31,899 bases of DNA, from assembly GCA_046349775.1 (NCBI GenBank), contig JAXMBS010000065.1, positions 1-31,899 of the forward strand, given 5' to 3'. The position numbers and the translations under genes are program-made. This DNA is from JAEUIG01 sp046349775. Its GTDB lineage: Bacteria; Planctomycetota; Planctomycetia; Planctomycetales; Planctomycetaceae. Position 1 is the stretch's first letter, and each line of letters starts with the position of its first letter. The notes under the pieces are model-generated. The model made no database searches. It had not been told where the DNA came from and saw nothing but the letters and a program-made list of their open reading frames with translations. Positions 27,515-31,899 of the stretch are shown piece by piece.

Positions 27515-28974
27515 ATGTTGCGACTCCTCGGCAATCCGAAATCGCTCTGCACCGGGCTGACCCGCCGGGATCTCCTGCACATCGGCGGGCTGGGCGCCTT
27601 TGGGCTCACACTGCAAGACGCCGCCGCGCTGCAACAGGCGCGAGGTCACGAGGGCAACGGCGACGATCGGTTCGGCCGCGCGAAGTCCTGCATCCTGATC
27701 TACAAATACGGTTCGCCGCCGCAGCGCAAACGTTCGACCCAGCGCCGCTGGCATCGTCGAGATCGAGGAGCTGAAGGCGATCCGACGAAGTCGAGGGCGT
27801 CGGGTGGAAGACCATCTGCCGAAGATCCGCGCAGATCATCGACCGCCTGACGGTGGTCCGCTCGACGCATCCGTATCCGCTGCGGCACCGTCTACGCGAC
27901 CACCGGCATTCCGGAAGTCGACACCAAGATCAACCCAGCCGCATACAAGCGGCAATGGCCGTCGCCGGCTCGCTCGTGGATTATTTTGAAGAACGGCGCG
28001 CTGGCGGCCAGTGCCCACGCGGAACATCGCGCTGCCGTTCGTGATGGGCTCGAAGAACAGTACCCGCCTCACGCCGGACCGTACGGCATCTCCGGCATGC
28101 GGCCGCTGACCGGTCTACCCGGTTTTCCGTGGCGAGGGGACGACGCTCGCCCCATCCGGCCGGGAAAGCGTACATGGATCCGCTGGCGATCCGTCCGAAC
28201 GATCGCCTGCACCTGGCCGGACCGACGGTCCTCGCAAGTGAAGATCCCGCACCGCTCCTGTTTTTTTGGTTTCGTCTGGCGTTCGCTGCTGGACAGTTCA
28301 ATCGTGCCCGACGTCTCGACGCGTTTGAACCCAGTTACGACGTTCAATCAGCAGCAGCACCGACGTTCTCGCTGCTGACGTCGAGCCGGATACGACGCAG
28401 CTCGACTACGCGCGAGCCGTCGTCGGTCACGATGCTGGATATCTTTGTTGGGCAGTCGTGCACCTGGCGGCGCGGCGGCTGGTCGAGAACCCGGGGGCGA
28501 AGTTTGTAACGGTGATCTGGGACGCCGTCAGCCTGAACGCCGGTTCGTGGGACCGCATCACAACCACTATGGCCGCTTGAAGGGTTCACGCTGCCGGTGT
28601 TCGACCAGTCTTTCAGTGCGTTAATCCTCGATCTCGAGCAGCGTGGGTTGCTCGACGAGACGTTGGTGCTGGTCATCAGCGAACACGGCCGCACGCCGGA
28701 GATCGACTCCAAACCGCCGGGGGCCGCGCGGCATCACTGGTCTCGGGCCTATTCACAGGTCTACGCCGGCGGCGGGATGGGTCGCGGACACGTTGTCGGC
28801 CGCACCGACAAGAATGCCGGCGACGTTGAGGACACGCCGATCTCTCCCAAGGACGTGCTGGCGACCGCGTTCCATCTGCTGGGGATTGATCCAGAAAGTA
28901 CGTTCCCGGATCCGGAAGGGCGGCCGCTGCCGCTGACTGGCAGCGGGCGGCTGCGGCGGGAGTTGCTGGGGTAG
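27515..28974 (+). pseudogene. DUF1501 family protein, many frameshifts (probably consensus errors)
   Basis: The ATG at 27515 begins a Tat-type leader (LTRRDLLHIGGLGAFGLTL), followed by AKSCILIYKYGSPPQ. From about 27720 to 28600 the family text continues only by hopping between frames: TFDPAPLAS, VEDHLPKI, IIDRLTVVRS, VYATTGIPEVDTKI, GSLVDYFEERRAGGQCP, NEQYPPHAGPYG-like, then FDQSFSALILDLEQRGLLDETLVLVISEHGRTP in the last intact frame. The C-terminus has ARHHWSRAYSQVYAGGG, KDVLATAFHLLGIDP and GRPLPLTGSGRLRRELLG, all standard DUF1501. Several breaks fit a base lost from a short homopolymer (for example ATCCGACG for ATCCCGACG near 27780, and GCCGTCGCC for GCCGTTCGCC near 27962). A sialidase-fold gene follows on the same strand after 119 bases. 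Confidence 0.85.
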
Positions 28975-29093
28975 CGCGGGGATGTTCGGTTCCGTCCGTG
29001 CCAAATTCGTGTACGCTGACAGCCGGCGCGCGCCAGCAGCCCGGCTGCTGCATCGCGCATCACCATACTGTCCGCCGCCGAGATCCGACCGCT

Positions 29094-30947
29094 ATGTTCC
29101 ATTATCGACAGTGCTGCGTCCTCGCCGCCGTTGGCGCGTCGTTGTTGTCCTCGTCCGTGCTTCTCGCCCAGACCGGCAGCGTGCATGAACCGGTGCGGTA
29201 CATCGGCGGACCGGTGGTTGCCCAGAACTCGCACGACGGTCAGCTGCGGCCGGCGATCGGTGTCGAGAATATCCAGGTGATGCGTGCCAATCGCACGCAT
29301 CCAGAGCAGTCCGACAACTTCGGCTGGACATACAACCACGGCCCCAACATTGTCTACTGGAACGGCAGATTCTATGTCGAATACCTGAGCAATCCGGTCG
29401 GCGAGCACATTGCGCCGGGACAGACGCTGCTGTGCCACTCGCAGGACGGCCGCGACTGGAGCACGCCCGAGGTGATTTTCCCGGTTTACAAGCTGCAGCC
29501 GCCCGATCCGCCCGGCACAGCCATGATGCACCAGCGGATGGGGTTCTACATCGCGCCGGACAATCGTCTGCTGCTGCTGGCGTTTTACGGGCACGCGCCG
29601 AATCCGTTCCAGGCCGGCGGGATCGGGCGCGTCGTTCGTGAGCTGCACAAAGACGGCACGCTCGGGCCGATCTACTTCATCCGGTACAACGAGGCGTCCG
29701 GCTGGGGGGAGCAGAACACCAACTATCCGCTGTACACGCGATCCGACGACGCCGGCTTCGTCGCAGCTTGCGACGCGCTGCTGAACAACAAGCTGATGCG
29801 CATACAGTGGTTCGATGAAGAAGGTCTCGACAACGACGCGTTTTCGATCCGCACGCGCAGCCAGCCGCAGGCGTTCAACTGGTTCCACCGCAAGGACGGG
29901 AAGATCGTCGGGCTGTTCAAATGGTCGATGGCGGCGCTGTCGTCAGACGACGGCCAGACCTGGTCCGACCCCGTCAAAGTCCCCACGCTGCAGATGACCG
30001 GCGCCAAAATCTCCGGCCGTGCGACGAGCGACGGCCGCTATGCCCTGATCTACAACCCCAACATCGACGACGACCACCGCTGGCCGCTGGCGATTGTCAC
30101 CGGCGACGACGGAATCCTGTTCGACAACATGCTGTGCGTGCACGGCGAGGTGCCGCCGCGGCGGTTCAACGGCAAGTACAAGGACTTCGGTCCGCAGTAC
30201 AACCGGTGCGTCGAAGAAGGGAATGGCGCCACACCCGGTACGAACCTGTGGGTCACCCACAGCATGAACAAGGAGGACATCTGGGTGAGCCGGATCCCGG
30301 TCCCGGTGCGCTACGCCGTGACGGGGCCGGTGGCCGTGGCGTTCGACCCGATGCCCACAGGCGGCGAAGTCAAGGACTGGAACATCTACAGCCCGCGCTG
30401 GGCATCCGTCAAAGTCGTCGAGGCCGGCGAACCGGGCAATAAGGTGCTCGAATTGCGCGACCGGGACCCGTACGACTACGCCCGCGCTGTCCGCGTGTTT
30501 CCGGAGACGACTCGAGCGTCCGTCGCGTTCAAAGTCCGCGCGCTGCGGGCCGCGGGACGTCTGGAAATCGACGTCACCGACCGGTTCGGCCACCGGCCGG
30601 TGCGGCTGGCTCTGGGTGAAGATGGTTCATTGCAGGTGAGCCGCAGTGGCGAGTGGAAATCGGTCGCTAAAGTGGGTGCCGACTGGCAGAGCGTCAATCT
30701 GACGGTGGACCTTGTCGCCGGCACGTTTGACGTTAGCGCGAACGATCAACTGGTCGCCGACGATTTCGCGCTGGCCGAATACGTCGAGTCGGTCGAGCGC
30801 ATTTCGTTTCGGACCGGGCCAGTGCGTACCGAGCCGACGCTGCGCAGCTCGACGGCCGACACGCCGGATGTCACCGATCCCAACCCGGACGTCCCCCTGC
30901 CGGAAGCGGTGTTTCAGATCGACGACGTGTTCATCAACACCAACTGA
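29094..30947 (+). CDS. Secreted BNR/sialidase-fold protein
   Basis: A 617-residue protein. The frame is open from 28998, but the ATG at 29094 starts a signal peptide (MFHYRQCCVLAAVGASLLSS, cleavage near VLLAQTG). The body is a six-bladed sialidase-type beta-propeller with Asp-box-like turns at SQDGRDWSTP and SSDDGQTWSDP and a WYNGRFYVEYLSN-type strand (YWNGRFYVEYLSN). A typical FRIP motif is not seen, so hydrolysis of sialic acid is not assured, and it may act on another polysaccharide or only bind it. Residues about 430-617 form a second beta-rich, LamG-like domain (DYARAVRVFPE, AGRLEIDVTDRFG, VAGTFDVSANDQLV). It follows a DUF1501 gene on the same strand, and both products are exported. Confidence 0.85.
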   Translation: MFHYRQCCVLAAVGASLLSSSVLLAQTGSVHEPVRYIGGPVVAQNSHDGQLRPAIGVENIQVMRANRTHPEQSDNFGWTYNHGPNIVYWNGRFYVEYLSNPVGEHIAPGQTLLCHSQDGRDWSTPEVIFPVYKLQPPDPPGTAMMHQRMGFYIAPDNRLLLLAFYGHAPNPFQAGGIGRVVRELHKDGTLGPIYFIRYNEASGWGEQNTNYPLYTRSDDAGFVAACDALLNNKLMRIQWFDEEGLDNDAFSIRTRSQPQAFNWFHRKDGKIVGLFKWSMAALSSDDGQTWSDPVKVPTLQMTGAKISGRATSDGRYALIYNPNIDDDHRWPLAIVTGDDGILFDNMLCVHGEVPPRRFNGKYKDFGPQYNRCVEEGNGATPGTNLWVTHSMNKEDIWVSRIPVPVRYAVTGPVAVAFDPMPTGGEVKDWNIYSPRWASVKVVEAGEPGNKVLELRDRDPYDYARAVRVFPETTRASVAFKVRALRAAGRLEIDVTDRFGHRPVRLALGEDGSLQVSRSGEWKSVAKVGADWQSVNLTVDLVAGTFDVSANDQLVADDFALAEYVESVERISFRTGPVRTEPTLRSSTADTPDVTDPNPDVPLPEAVFQIDDVFINTN

Positions 30948-31004
30948 ACCGCGCCGTTCATCTCTCGATCAATTCGGCGAGTCCAGAAGTCCTGCGAAGT
31001 CGCC

Positions 31005-31032
31005 GAGCCACGGGCGTTCGTCCCCGTGGCAC
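31005..31032. repeat. Short dispersed palindrome, copy 2
   Basis: This 28-base unit matches the one at 4391-4417 except for one inserted C and one A/G change. Its arms GCCACGGG and CCCGTGGC pair over 8 bp. It lies between the convergent ends of the sialidase-fold gene and the FAD oxidoreductase gene. Confidence 0.7.
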
Positions 31033-31067
31033 GAGTGCAATCAGGGCGTCCTGTCCGAGCGACATCG

Positions 31068-31899
31068 TCAAGTGGCGTGATTTAAGCGCCGGATGATCGG
31101 CTGCGCCAGCCAGGGCAAGCGTTGCAGCACCGGGACCGCCGCCCGCACAAGACGCGGACGCCGCAACCCGATCGCCAGCGAGCGGCACACCCACTGCCGG
31201 CGCGTGACAAGGGCGCGGTACCGGCGCTCCCATTCGGAGATCAAATCGTCGGTCCATGCGGCCGCGCCGCGTTCGACGAGGGCCGCCGCCTCGACGGCGC
31301 CGGACATCGCCCAGGCCATGCCCTCGCCGGTGAACGGCTCGATGTAGCCGATTGCGTCGCCGACAAGGAACAGCCGCTCGGCCGCCTGGCGCGACGTGCT
31401 GCGCGTCAGCTTCGCCGTGCCGCGCCATTCCGCCGCCTGCATTGCCGGCGATGCCGGGAACCCGGCCTCAGTCAATATTGCCAGACAGGCGGCGCCCGGC
31501 GATCCCGCCTCACGCACCGCAGCGGCATCGACGGCCGCGGCCACGTTCAGCCGGCCGTCTTCGACTCGAGTGAGGCCGACGTAACCGGTCGCGCCGGCCG
31601 CCATGAAGATCACGCCCGGTCCGTACTCGATCGGAAACTCGGCCAGCGTTGCTTCGACCCCGATTCGGGACGTCGGCGATTCATGACTCTCGAAGCCAGG
31701 CAAATGCGCGACGCTGCGCCCCGACAAGCCGCTGGCGGCGATCACCACTCGCGCGGCAATCTTCTGTGGACCACTTCCGGTTTCGAGCCGCACCGACCGC
31801 CGGTCGTGTGACACCTCTTCAACGAATGCCGGCGTCTCGGGCAGGAAATGCGCGCCCGCGGCAATGGCCGCCTGCACGATCGCGGCGTCCATGCCCCAG
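31068..31899 (-). CDS. FAD-dependent oxidoreductase (geranylgeranyl-reductase/halogenase-like), 5' end off window
   Basis: The minus-strand frame enters from the right edge, so the N-terminal GxGxxG dinucleotide-binding motif is outside the window. The visible 277 codons hold the middle and C-terminal parts of a group A flavoprotein monooxygenase-like enzyme: ARVVIAASGLSGRSV before the second nucleotide-contact segment, GPGVIFMAAGATGYVGLTR in the substrate sheet, and the FAD-ribityl motif LFLVGDAIGYIEPFTGEGMAWAM. The C-terminus is basic (LRRPRLVRAAVPVLQRLPWL). Such enzymes reduce isoprenoid chains or oxidise polyketides and aromatics. Without the neighbour to the right the substrate cannot be said. 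It converges on the sialidase-fold gene. Confidence 0.88.
   Translation of the reverse strand, partial: WGMDAAIVQAAIAAGAHFLPETPAFVEEVSHDRRSVRLETGSGPQKIAARVVIAASGLSGRSVAHLPGFESHESPTSRIGVEATLAEFPIEYGPGVIFMAAGATGYVGLTRVEDGRLNVAAAVDAAAVREAGSPGAACLAILTEAGFPASPAMQAAEWRGTAKLTRSTSRQAAERLFLVGDAIGYIEPFTGEGMAWAMSGAVEAAALVERGAAAWTDDLISEWERRYRALVTRRQWVCRSLAIGLRRPRLVRAAVPVLQRLPWLAQPIIRRLNHAT

Noticed and set aside
1..31899. A new defence, mobile or biosynthetic system
   Set aside because: No nuclease, recombinase, toxin, reverse transcriptase, transposase or biosynthetic core enzyme was found. The genes are ordinary planctomycete envelope and metabolic families.

Overview
This window reads as chromosomal DNA from a planctomycete (Planctomycetota, Pirellulales/Planctomycetales-like). 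The evidence is the combination of families: two prepilin-like DUF1559 proteins, one of them next to a carboxypeptidase-regulatory-like lipoprotein, two Tat-exported DUF1501 proteins, a VIT/von Willebrand A protein beside a giant secretin/TonB-short-N-terminal (STN)-like protein, a GYF_2-domain membrane protein, an FG-GAP/VCBS protein and a BNR sialidase-fold protein. The DNA is GC-rich and densely coding. I found no rRNA, tRNA, CRISPR array, transposase or phage gene.

Layout. 1-1101 (-): TPR lipoprotein running off the left edge. 1362-1892 (+): coaD, convergent with malQ (1900-3483, -). 3556-4343 (-): a PspA/IM30-like protein followed by a 27-residue ORF and a hairpin. 4432-8086 (-): a very large polytopic membrane protein broken by three frameshifts. 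8194-9563 (-): DUF1501 protein with three indels. 10054-12489 and 12836-16453 (+): FecR-like/VIT/vWA protein, then the 1205-residue STN-like protein. 16689-17624 (+): divergent DapA-superfamily protein. 17905-18924 (+): DUF1559 protein. 18968-19972 (+): GYF_2 membrane protein. 20056-21954 (+): frame-broken CocE/NonD hydrolase. 21978-25887 (-): FG-GAP protein, small lipoprotein and DUF1559, with a clear promoter and terminator around DUF1559. 26213-27385 (+): MFS-like transporter. 27515-28974 (+): heavily frame-broken DUF1501. 29094-30947 (+): sialidase-fold secreted protein. 31068-31899 (-): FAD-dependent oxidoreductase, truncated by the right edge.

How the genes work together. Most products are secreted, envelope-bound or membrane proteins. 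Housekeeping functions are limited to CoaD (coenzyme A) and MalQ (glycogen/maltodextrin). The VIT/vWA plus STN-like pair and the DUF1559 plus lipoprotein pair are recurrent planctomycete arrangements whose biochemical role is not established.

Data quality matters here. Three patches (about 5.39-8.48, 20.93-21.85 and 27.08-28.60 kb) carry clustered one- or two-base indels, often in short homopolymers, while the encoded protein sequence between them stays family-like. One patch runs across a gene boundary. This looks more like local consensus error than gene decay, so the broken genes are probably intact in the organism. I did not find a convincing new multi-gene system. The most interesting items are a leader hairpin that could hide a ribosome binding site (8094-8159), the doubly duplicated STN-like giant, the small basic peptide ORF after the PspA gene, and a short palindrome present twice.
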